This document shows, piece after piece, positions 1 to 5,395 of a DNA stretch of 5,937 nucleotides. Positions within the stretch are counted from its first letter, which is position 1. Each line of letters starts with the position of its first letter. Source of the DNA: Actinomycetota bacterium. GTDB lineage: Bacteria > Actinomycetota > Acidimicrobiia > Acidimicrobiales > Microtrichaceae. The notes beneath the pieces are model-generated. The model did not search any database. It was not told the DNA's origin and saw nothing but the letters and a program-made list of their open reading frames with translations. A program made the position numbers and the translations under genes. The stretch spans positions 1-5,937 of the forward strand of contig JAFDWA010000118.1 of assembly GCA_018268735.1 (NCBI GenBank). The letters are read 5' to 3'.

Positions 1-66
1 GGCGGCCACCCTTCGACGACCGTCGGGCCGTTCGAGCTCCTCATCCACACCGTCGCCCTTCGACAT
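1..66 (-). CDS. Possible N-terminus of an unidentified protein, cut by the window edge
   Basis: Reading leftward, an ATG at 66 opens a frame of 22 codons that stays open to the window edge. It begins MSKGDGVDEELERPDGRRR, a polar, charged start typical of a cytoplasmic protein. GGAG at 77-80 lies 10 bases upstream of the ATG and could serve as the ribosome-binding site. The gene would follow the small lipoprotein on the same strand after a gap of about 116 bases. So short a fragment cannot be assigned to a family. In GC-rich DNA an open stretch of this length occurs easily by chance, so the call rests only on the start, the plausible ribosome-binding site and the protein-like composition. Confidence 0.4.
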   Translation of the reverse strand, partial: MSKGDGVDEELERPDGRRRVAA

Positions 67-118
67 CGTCGACCCGCTCCGTCACCTGCTCCACCACCAC
101 CACCGCACTCGATCCCGA

Positions 119-143
119 GGCGGCGAGGACGCTCCCTCGCGCC
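119..143 (-). terminator. Candidate hairpin terminator after the minus-strand lipoprotein gene
   Basis: GCGAGG at 123-128 pairs perfectly with CCTCGC at 135-140 around a 6-base loop. GGC at 119-121 can add three pairs with GCC at 141-143 if one base is bulged. It lies about 40 bases past the stop codon of the small lipoprotein gene. No T-tract follows, so it would be an atypical terminator. It could equally be chance pairing in GC-rich DNA. Confidence 0.25.
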
Positions 144-182
144 CGCATCATCAGAGCACGCGGAAGCGCCGCAGGGACCGAC

Positions 183-602
183 CTACTGCGTGCAGTCGGC
201 CAGCCCCTCGGCAACACCTTCCCACGCCGCCCTGGTGACCTCATCGCTGTCCTGAGCGATGTGCCGGATGCTCCGGCCGAGGACCGCGAGGTCCTGGCGC
301 ATCAGCACGGTGTTGCCCTGGATGGCGTGCTCGTGCAGGTCGGCCAGGTTGTTCTGCACGTCCTTGCGATCCTCCGCGGTGAACATCGAGTACTTGCCAG
401 CGAGGTCGTCCATCTGCTTGCGGGCATCCTCCATCGCGGACTTCGCCTGGTCGGGGGACTCGGCCTGGCGGACGTCGCAGATCGCCTCGCCGAACTTCTT
501 CGCATCTCGCTCGGCGGTGTACTTCTGACTGCACCCGGAGGTGAGCAGCACGGCGGTCGCCGCCACGACAGCGGCCACGGTGGACATCGACTTCTTGGTC
601 AT
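183..602 (-). CDS. Small secreted lipoprotein, function unknown (139 aa)
   Basis: The start chosen is the ATG at 602, preceded 7 bases upstream by AGGAG (610-614). Upstream in-frame starts would place Arg/Ser/Pro-rich non-protein sequence ahead of an obvious signal peptide. Residues 1-23 are a lipoprotein signal: MTKKS, a hydrophobic stretch, then LTSGC with Cys24 as the lipidation site. The -3 residue is Thr rather than the usual Leu. The mature protein (25-139) is charged and mostly helical by composition, with many Asp, Glu, Lys, Gln and Ala residues. Cys42 and Cys137 sit near its two ends and could form a disulfide. I recognise no family. The gene starts only 28 bases after the HdeD-like gene ends and is probably co-transcribed with it. 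It should be anchored on the outer face of the cytoplasmic membrane; its role is unknown. Confidence 0.85.
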   Translation of the reverse strand: MTKKSMSTVAAVVAATAVLLTSGCSQKYTAERDAKKFGEAICDVRQAESPDQAKSAMEDARKQMDDLAGKYSMFTAEDRKDVQNNLADLHEHAIQGNTVLMRQDLAVLGRSIRHIAQDSDEVTRAAWEGVAEGLADCTQ

Positions 603-630
603 CGGAGCTCTCCTGGAGGTTGCGGGACGA

Positions 631-1203
631 TCAGGCGACGGCGAGCGTCTCGGGTGGACCCGAACGCAGCTTGAACGCGAGCACGATCTCGGTGATGCCA
701 CGCATCAGCGCGGTCAGGCCGACCCACAGCACCAGCAGCCACGCTGAGCGACCGGGCGATCCGATCGCCCAGATGCCGATCGCGATCTCGATCAGGCCGG
801 ACGCCAGCACCAGCCCCCACAGGTGGAGGACATGGCGCTCGGCGACGCTCATCACGACGTCGAACGTGCCCTTGACCAGCAGGTACCAGCCGATCAGCAG
901 GGCGAGGATCCCGAAGGTCTGGAACGGCTCCATGAGGGCGAGGATCCCACCGATCAGGAACAGGGCGCCGAGGATCCCGTAGAGCCACTTGAGCGAGTCG
1001 ACGTAGGCGATCGTCACGAGTTGGTTGATGCCGGCGGCGAGGAGCACGAAGCCCGTGAGGTAGCCGATGGCCACGGTGGTCCCGGGATCGACCGTGAGCA
1101 CGATCATGGCGACGAGCACCCAGCCGATGCCCGTGACGAGGAACAGCCACCAGGCTCGGGTCAACTGGCGGCCGGCATCGGTCGCTTCGAGATCTGCGTT
1201 CAC
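631..1203 (-). CDS. HdeD/DUF308 family six-helix membrane protein (190 aa)
   Basis: The GTG start at 1203 follows a perfect AGGAGG (1211-1216) with a 7-base gap. The open frame extends further upstream, but that stretch is Arg/Pro-rich and non-protein-like. The product has six hydrophobic segments at roughly 18-38, 44-66, 73-92, 97-118, 127-148 and 153-177. The short loops between them include ...LMEPFQTFG... and ...AIGSPGRS.... Gly-rich paired helices, a length near 190 residues and a short cytoplasmic N-terminus match the HdeD/DUF308 family (Pfam PF03729). The family is named after E. coli HdeD, linked to acid resistance, but most members have no known biochemical activity. No catalytic residues are evident. 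It sits between two lipoprotein genes on the same strand, which suggests an envelope-related cluster. The family call is firm; the function is open. Confidence 0.92.
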   Translation of the reverse strand: MNADLEATDAGRQLTRAWWLFLVTGIGWVLVAMIVLTVDPGTTVAIGYLTGFVLLAAGINQLVTIAYVDSLKWLYGILGALFLIGGILALMEPFQTFGILALLIGWYLLVKGTFDVVMSVAERHVLHLWGLVLASGLIEIAIGIWAIGSPGRSAWLLVLWVGLTALMRGITEIVLAFKLRSGPPETLAVA

Positions 1204-1294
1204 GGTCTGTCCTCCTGGGTCCTGGTTCTGGTGGTCGGGGTCCGGGCGAAGCCTGGGCCCCGGTCGAGGCCGGCGAGCGGTGCGGCTGGGCACA
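1204..1294 (-). other. Intergenic gap between the PGBD lipoprotein and HdeD-like genes
   Basis: These 91 bases hold the AGGAGG ribosome-binding site of the HdeD-like gene (1211-1216). I see no convincing terminator or promoter. Read-through from the upstream lipoprotein gene is therefore plausible, although the gap is long enough to hide a promoter of non-consensus form. Confidence 0.4.
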
Positions 1295-2491
1295 TCACCG
1301 CCGGTCAGCGCTCCTCGACCGTCGACCGGTCGCCGCCGCTCCGTCGGTCGTCGTGGCCACCGGCTCGGTGGTGGCAGCCGGCACGCTCGTGGCTGCCGGC
1401 GTGGTCGTGGTGGTGGTCGTCGTCGGCTTCGACCCCTTCTGCGAGATCGCCTGGCGGAGCGCCTCCATCGTCGCGTTGTCGACGACACCGCTGGCCGGGA
1501 CGTGCAACGCCGACTGGAAGGACTTCAACGCATCGGTCAACGCCTGGGTCCACTGCCCGTCGATCGGGCCGCTCCAGTAGCCCGCGAGCTTGAGCGTCGC
1601 CTGGAGGGCCGACGTGGCGGCGACCGCCTGGACTGCGCTGTCGGCCCCCTTGGCGACGAGTCCGGACTCGATCGCTGCGGCGGTCGCGGCGTCCACGTAG
1701 CCGGTCACGGGCAGACCGTGGGCGGACTGCAGGGCCTTGACCGCCTCGACGGTCGCCGGGCCGTAGATCCCGTCGACCCCACCCTGGTAGAAGCCGAGCG
1801 ACTTCAACGCGGACTGCACCGCAGCCGCATAGCCCGTCAGGGCGACCTGCGCCTGCGCCTGCTGCTCGTCGTCGAGGCATCCTGCGTCGGACACGACCCG
1901 GAACCATGCGGCCTCCAGGGCGAACGCCGCGGCGTTCACCTGCTGGCCGGCCTGGGCGAGCGGCGTCGCGTCGGTGATCGAACCGATCGCGGCGTCGAGG
2001 TCCTCCTGCTCCGCTCGGACCCGATCCACGGTCGCAGCGGGGAGCAGCGTCGTCGAGGTCGACGGCGTCGCTGCTGACGTGGTCGTGGTCGACGATCCCG
2101 ACCTCGCCGACTCGAGGTCGGCTTGGGCAGCCGCCAGCGCCGCTTGCGCCTCGACGACGTCGTGGTGAGCGTCGACCGCCTTCTGAGCGCTCGCCTTCAC
2201 CTGCTGATGAGGAGCGTCGAGCTCACGGCCGAGCGAACGCACGTCGCCCACGGTGGCCGACTCCTCGGTGAACACCTTCCCATAGCGGTCGAGCGCGGCG
2301 ATGTACCGCTGCGCATCCGCGCAGAACTCCGCCCGTGAGGCTGCTGCGGACTCCTGCGCCTCCGTCAGCGCCTCGGATCGCGCGTCGACCCCGGCCTGCG
2401 CCGTCTCGATCGGCGTCGACCGGGTGCAGCCGACGAGCACGAGGCCCGCCAGCACCAGCGCCACGGACGGTGCCATGCGGGCGGAGCTCAC
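1295..2491 (-). CDS. Lipoprotein with helical domain and two peptidoglycan-binding (PGBD1) domains (398 aa)
   Basis: The start is a GTG at 2491 with AGAGGGG (2502-2508) 10 bases upstream. An ATG at 2476, five codons in, is an alternative. Residues 1-21 are a signal peptide ending in a canonical lipobox, LVGC, with lipid Cys22. Residues 30-130 are Ala/Glu/Gln-rich, probably a helical coiled coil. A Ser/Thr linker (133-148) and a second helical stretch (155-220) follow. Two peptidoglycan-binding domain type 1 repeats (PF01471) come next, at about 222-276 and 294-349. Their signatures are SLGFYQGGVDGIYGPATVEA and LAGYWSGPIDGQWTQALTDA. The tail (351-398) has a run of eight Thr, then Pro/Ala/Thr, and ends with Arg-rich RRSRSADRR. 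No catalytic domain is visible, so it probably tethers the membrane to the wall rather than cutting it. It is the first gene of the leftward set and divergent from the B12 operon. Confidence 0.92.
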   Translation of the reverse strand: MSSARMAPSVALVLAGLVLVGCTRSTPIETAQAGVDARSEALTEAQESAAASRAEFCADAQRYIAALDRYGKVFTEESATVGDVRSLGRELDAPHQQVKASAQKAVDAHHDVVEAQAALAAAQADLESARSGSSTTTTSAATPSTSTTLLPAATVDRVRAEQEDLDAAIGSITDATPLAQAGQQVNAAAFALEAAWFRVVSDAGCLDDEQQAQAQVALTGYAAAVQSALKSLGFYQGGVDGIYGPATVEAVKALQSAHGLPVTGYVDAATAAAIESGLVAKGADSAVQAVAATSALQATLKLAGYWSGPIDGQWTQALTDALKSFQSALHVPASGVVDNATMEALRQAISQKGSKPTTTTTTTTPAATSVPAATTEPVATTTDGAAATGRRSRSADRR

Positions 2492-2530
2492 GTGAGGTCG
2501 ACCCCTCTCAACCGATCCACGTCGGTCACC

Positions 2531-2586
2531 CCGTCCATCTCACGCCGTCCATCTCACGCCGTCCACGTCACCACGTCCATGTCACC
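2531..2586. repeat. Four tandem copies of a 14-bp repeat
   Basis: Four consecutive 14-bp units are visible. Two are identical (CCGTCCATCTCACG at 2531-2544 and 2545-2558), followed by CCGTCCACGTCACC (2559-2572) and ACGTCCATGTCACC (2573-2586). All share the core CGTCCA-N2-TCAC. The array ends 40 bases upstream of the GTG start of the peptidoglycan-binding lipoprotein. It probably lies in that gene's 5' leader if transcription begins near the -10-like site at 2616-2621. It could be a regulator array, a structured leader or simply a slippage product. Confidence 0.8.
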
Positions 2587-2615
2587 TCCGGCCGGATCCG
2601 CGTGCACCGTCGATG

Positions 2616-2636
2616 ATTGTACGCCTCCGTGTACAA
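2616..2636. promoter_or_regulatory. Perfect TTGTAC-N8-GTACAA palindrome overlapping a -10-like hexamer
   Basis: TTGTAC (2617-2622) and GTACAA (2631-2636) form a perfect 6-bp inverted repeat with an 8-base spacer. This geometry is typical of dimeric regulator operators. Read on the minus strand, TACAAT (2616-2621) matches a -10 hexamer at five of six positions, but I find no good -35 element 17-18 bases upstream. A repressor here would overlap a promoter of the minus-strand lipoprotein gene, and perhaps also affect the plus-strand B12 operon. The palindrome is certain; its function is inferred. Confidence 0.4.
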
Positions 2637-2687
2637 GGGCGGCGGATGCCACCGGTCACCCCTGTCCGCTTGCGGCAACCACCCCAC

Positions 2688-2820
2688 GGTGGTCAGATGG
2701 GCCGCGTCAACAGCCAACCCGCTGCGTGAGAGGAAAGCCGGTCGGAATCCGGCGCTGTCCCGCAACCGTGGGCCGGACTGCTGAGCCACCGAGCTCAGGA
2801 GACCGGCGAGTCGGATCACT
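2688..2820 (+). promoter_or_regulatory. Cobalamin (B12) riboswitch, compact actinobacterial form
   Basis: The conserved cobalamin-riboswitch core is readable. GAGGAAA (2729-2735) is followed by a GCCGG/CCGGC stem (2737-2741 with 2749-2753) closing a TCGGAAT loop. Then come CGCTGTCCCGCAACCGT (2753-2769) and, near the 3' end, GAGTCGGATCACT (2808-2820). The ends close: GGTGGTC (2688-2694) pairs with GATCACT (2814-2820), using two G-U pairs. A TGAGC/GCTCA hairpin lies at 2783-2798. The region between the CCGCAACCGT core and the 3' end is shorter than in the full-length class, matching compact forms known from actinobacteria. The usual GGTG of the stem loop is GGTC here. It lies 110 bases upstream of the barrel gene on the same strand and should switch off the operon when B12 is plentiful. 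Confidence 0.85.
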
Positions 2821-2866
2821 CCCCCGGCGGACGAGCTTCGAGGAATCCGTCGTGGACTGCGGATGC

Positions 2867-2922
2867 CGGAGCCCGGGTGCTCCGTCGATGTGACGGACCT
2901 CCAGGGCCATCGGCCGGGAGGT
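2867..2922 (+). promoter_or_regulatory. Riboswitch expression platform with ribosome-binding-site hairpin
   Basis: Three hairpins can be drawn. CGGAGC/GCTCCG (2867-2872 with 2879-2884) and TCCGTC/GACGGA (2881-2886 with 2892-2897) share bases and exclude each other. In the third, ACCTCC (2897-2902) pairs with GGAGGT (2917-2922), reinforced by GGCC/GGCC (2905-2908 with 2912-2915). This last hairpin buries GGGAGG (2916-2921), the ribosome-binding site of the ATG at 2931. No T-tract is present. Control is therefore probably translational, as is usual for cobalamin riboswitches in high-GC bacteria. Pairings were found by eye, without energy calculation. Confidence 0.6.
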
Positions 2923-2930
2923 GTGAGACG

Positions 2931-4409
2931 ATGCGCGAGGTCGCAACAGGGACCACGTCGAGATCGAGGCTGCGCGTCGCCGCGGTCCTGACGTGCTGCG
3001 CCGGCGCCACGGCCATGCTCCTCGGCGGACTCGGCAGTGCCGGAGCCGCCACCCCGACGCCGACCAGATCCGCCGATGCCGCCCTCGGATGGCTCGCCGC
3101 GCGGCTCACGGCGAACGCCCACGCGATCCCCGGCTTCGGTCCCGGCACCGTCGACTGGGGCCTCACCGCGGACGCCGTGCTCGCCTTCGACGCAGCAGGA
3201 CGCTCCACGGACCCCGAGGCGATCGCGACGCTCGACCGCCTCGCCGCGAACGCGACCGCCGCGACGACCTGGACAGCGAACGGCACGACGGTCCGCGACG
3301 CCGGAGCGACAGCGAAGACGTTGCTGGCGCTGCGCTCCTCGGGCCGTTCGTCGACTGCCGACGGCGTCGACCTCGACGCCGAGCTGCGATCGCTCATCAC
3401 GACGAGCGGTCCGCAGATCGGCCGCTTCTCGGACCGGGTGCCGGACCCGTCGTGGGATGCCTCCAACGGGTTCGGCCAGGCCATGTCGGTGCTCGCCCTC
3501 GGCTTCTCCCCGGGCGGCGTCCCCTCACCCGCGGTGTCGTTTCTCCTGGCGCAGCAGTGCCCCGCAGGTGGGTTCCGCCTCACCTACGGATCGACCGCCG
3601 GCTGCAGCACCGACGCCGCAGCCGACTCCGATGCCACCTCGCTGGCGTTGCAGGCGCTGCTGTCGGTGGATCGGACGCCGGCAGTGCTCACGGCGTTGCG
3701 CCACGGGACCGACTGGCTGCTGGCACGACAAGCGCCCGACGGCTCCTTCGGCGGTACCGGACCGACCGCTGCAGCGAACGCGAACAGCACCGGCCTCATC
3801 GGCCAGTACCTGCGGGCGGCGGGCGCGACTCCGGCAGCCGACCGAGCGGCGACGTGGATCGCGTCGTGCTGCCAGCTGACCTCTGCGAACGCCACCGGCA
3901 CCGCGGCGAGCAGCGACATCGGCGCGCTGGCCTACGACGCGGCGGCGCTCGCAGCAGCACTGCGCGACGGGATCACCTCGGGCGCATCCGACCAGTGGTA
4001 TCGCAGCGGCACCCAGGCCGTGCTCGCGTTCGGGCTCGCGCCCTACGGGCCGGCTGACGCCGAACCGCTCCCCCCCACATCGACCACGACCACCACCACA
4101 CCGACCACCACACCGACGACCGCTACACCGACGACCACCACACCGACGACCGCCACACCCGCCACGACGGCTCCCATGACCGCCGGGGCGTCGGTGGCGG
4201 GCACGGAGCTGAGCGCGGCCCCTGCACCAGCATCGACCGCCACGCCGCACTCGACCGCCACGCCGCACTCGACCACCTCGGCCAGCCCCGCGCCCGGGCT
4301 CGCGACCACCGGATCCGAGGTCGCGCTCCCGGTCGGGACCGGAGCGCTGCTGCTCATCGTCGGCGTCACCATCGCCGCAGCGACGCGCCGTCAGAGCCGA
4401 CGGCCATGA
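2931..4409 (+). CDS. Secreted alpha/alpha-barrel protein (intrinsic-factor/prenyltransferase-repeat-like), LAxTG-anchored, putative cobalamin capture (492 aa)
   Basis: The ATG at 2931 has GGGAGG 9 bases upstream. An in-frame GTG at 2877 would add 18 residues ahead of the signal peptide and lies inside the riboswitch platform, so it is rejected. Residues 1-39 are a signal peptide (Arg-rich, hydrophobic, AGA cleavage). Residues 46-376 carry helical repeats like those of squalene-cyclase/prenyltransferase and intrinsic-factor barrels: ALGWLAARL (51-59), QQCPAGGFRL (208-217), DSDATSLALQALL (232-244), and DWLLARQAPDGSFGG (261-275). Cysteines are at 210, 225, 313 and 314. A Thr/Pro linker (381-456) leads to LATTG (457-461), a membrane segment (464-484) and Arg-rich TRRQSRRP. 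This is a class E sortase-type signal, so the protein is probably wall-attached. The gene overlaps the next by ATGA. B12 binding is inferred from the fold resemblance, the riboswitch and the neighbours. No cyclase catalytic motif is seen. Confidence 0.9.
   Translation: MREVATGTTSRSRLRVAAVLTCCAGATAMLLGGLGSAGAATPTPTRSADAALGWLAARLTANAHAIPGFGPGTVDWGLTADAVLAFDAAGRSTDPEAIATLDRLAANATAATTWTANGTTVRDAGATAKTLLALRSSGRSSTADGVDLDAELRSLITTSGPQIGRFSDRVPDPSWDASNGFGQAMSVLALGFSPGGVPSPAVSFLLAQQCPAGGFRLTYGSTAGCSTDAAADSDATSLALQALLSVDRTPAVLTALRHGTDWLLARQAPDGSFGGTGPTAAANANSTGLIGQYLRAAGATPAADRAATWIASCCQLTSANATGTAASSDIGALAYDAAALAAALRDGITSGASDQWYRSGTQAVLAFGLAPYGPADAEPLPPTSTTTTTTPTTTPTTATPTTTTPTTATPATTAPMTAGASVAGTELSAAPAPASTATPHSTATPHSTTSASPAPGLATTGSEVALPVGTGALLLIVGVTIAAATRRQSRRP
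4233..4268 (+). repeat. Exact 18-bp tandem duplication in the linker of the barrel protein
   Basis: TCGACCGCCACGCCGCAC occurs twice back to back (4233-4250 and 4251-4268) and encodes STATPH twice. It lies in the Thr/Pro-rich linker just before the LATTG sorting signal. Being a multiple of three, it changes linker length without breaking the frame. ACC/ACG-rich Thr-Pro repeats at 4080-4165 form a related low-complexity tract. Confidence 0.85.
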
Positions 4410-5395
4410 GCACCGCGCGGGCGCTGGTCGCCGCCACAGCGCTCGTGTCGTCGGCGCTCCTGGGGATCGTCGTGGACAGCCCCCTCGCCGGTGCCTGGAC
4501 CGACGGCGTCTGCCCCACCGCGTCCGGCGTGACCGTCGTCGTCGACTTCCAGGAGCTGGGTGGTGGCGTCCAGCTGCGATGCGCGAACGACGGTCCGGTG
4601 CAGTCGGGGTTCGACGCGCTGCAGCGCGCCGGGTTCACCTACCAGACCGCGGCGCGTTCGAGCGGGTTCCTGTGTCGGATCAGCGGCAAGCCGACCGACG
4701 ACCTCTGCATCAACCCGTCACCCACGACCGCCTACTGGTCCTACTGGTCCGCTGCCCGCGGCGGCGACTGGTGCTACTCGAACCTCGGCGCCACCCGCCG
4801 GCCTCCGGAGGGAACCGTGGAGGGCTGGTCGTTCTCGCTCGACCGGGACCAGTCCTCTGCACCCCGACCGCGGGTGACCGCGCCGGCATGGGTCCAGGCC
4901 GCTCCCACGGTGCTGCGGGTCGGCGACTGCACGTCGAGTGCGACGACCCCCACCACGACACCCTCGACCTCGCCGACCGCACCGGCCCGCCCGTCCGCAC
5001 CTGTCCCGGGTGGCCCCGCCTCGGCGCTCTCGCCTGCTGCACCCCTCCCCGGTGCCGGCGGGAGCCCCCCGTCGGGTGCTCCGGCCCCGCCGTCGAGCGC
5101 TGCCGTGGGCGGCGTGGGACCGACGACGGTTGCACCGGCCGAGGCCGACGGGGACCCAGCATCTGGGGACGGGACCGCGACGACTGCTGCGCTGAGCGGG
5201 CCGGCGTCGGCGCCGGGAGCCTCCACGACAGCTCATGACGAGGTGGCGTCCGCCGGCGCCGCAGCCAAGGAGCAGCACCACCCGGCGGCGGGCCCGGCCG
5301 GTTCGCCGCTCGGCGTGATCGCTGCGGTCGTCCTGGTCGCTGCACTGACCGTCACCTCCGTCGTGGTCCGCCGGCGGGTGACCGCGTCCGGGTGA
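4406..5395 (+). CDS. Secreted DUF4430/SCO2322-like beta-domain protein with C-terminal membrane anchor, putative cobalamin capture (329 aa)
   Basis: The ATG at 4406 overlaps the previous stop as ATGA, so translation is probably coupled. Residues 1-30 are a signal peptide (SPLAGA then WTDG). The domain at about 35-146 resembles the transcobalamin C-terminal-like DUF4430 fold (PF14478). From memory, it also resembles proteins labelled SCO2322 family in Streptomyces. Key motifs are VTVVVDFQELGG (42-53), GFDALQRAGF (68-77), GFLCRISGKP (87-96) and AYWSYWSA (109-116). Six mature cysteines (36, 59, 90, 101, 123, 175) could form three disulfides. Residues 176-299 are a Pro/Ala/Ser/Thr spacer, followed by a membrane helix (302-321) and RRR. 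No sorting motif is seen, so it is probably membrane-anchored, facing outward. Intrinsic factor and transcobalamin join a barrel to such a beta domain; here they are adjacent separate genes. The ligand is unproven. Confidence 0.9.
   Translation: MSTARALVAATALVSSALLGIVVDSPLAGAWTDGVCPTASGVTVVVDFQELGGGVQLRCANDGPVQSGFDALQRAGFTYQTAARSSGFLCRISGKPTDDLCINPSPTTAYWSYWSAARGGDWCYSNLGATRRPPEGTVEGWSFSLDRDQSSAPRPRVTAPAWVQAAPTVLRVGDCTSSATTPTTTPSTSPTAPARPSAPVPGGPASALSPAAPLPGAGGSPPSGAPAPPSSAAVGGVGPTTVAPAEADGDPASGDGTATTAALSGPASAPGASTTAHDEVASAGAAAKEQHHPAAGPAGSPLGVIAAVVLVAALTVTSVVVRRRVTASG

Noticed and set aside
41..244. Minus-strand open frame of 67 codons overlapping the end of the small lipoprotein gene
   Set aside because: It overlaps a better-supported gene, its composition is Arg/Val-rich without a domain, and I see no good ribosome-binding site. 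The shorter frame starting at 66 is more protein-like.
261..674. Open frame on the plus strand opposite the small lipoprotein, open from the window start
   Set aside because: It lies antisense to a gene with a clear signal peptide, lipobox and ribosome-binding site. Its product is His/Gly/Leu-rich with no domain.
823..2077. Two long plus-strand open frames (823-1593 and 1067-2077) opposite the HdeD-like and peptidoglycan-binding genes
   Set aside because: They are Arg/Gly/Pro-rich GC shadows without recognisable domains. The minus-strand products have clear membrane segments and PGBD repeats.
2531..2586. Tandem repeats as a CRISPR array
   Set aside because: The units are 14 bp and directly adjacent with no spacers, and no cas gene is nearby.
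2877..2930. GTG at 2877 as an earlier start of the barrel gene
   Set aside because: It would place 18 extra residues before the signal peptide and start inside the riboswitch expression platform. The ATG at 2931 has a well-placed GGGAGG.
3525..4372. Minus-strand open frames opposite the barrel gene, including a Val/Gly-rich frame opposite the linker
   Set aside because: They mirror the Thr/Pro codon repeats of the sense gene and lack starts with support or any domain.
2931..4409. Barrel protein as a terpene cyclase or protein prenyltransferase
   Set aside because: Although the repeats resemble that fold, there is no DxDD-like or zinc-ligand signature that I can see. The protein is exported with a sorting signal, and the B12 riboswitch context fits a binding role better.
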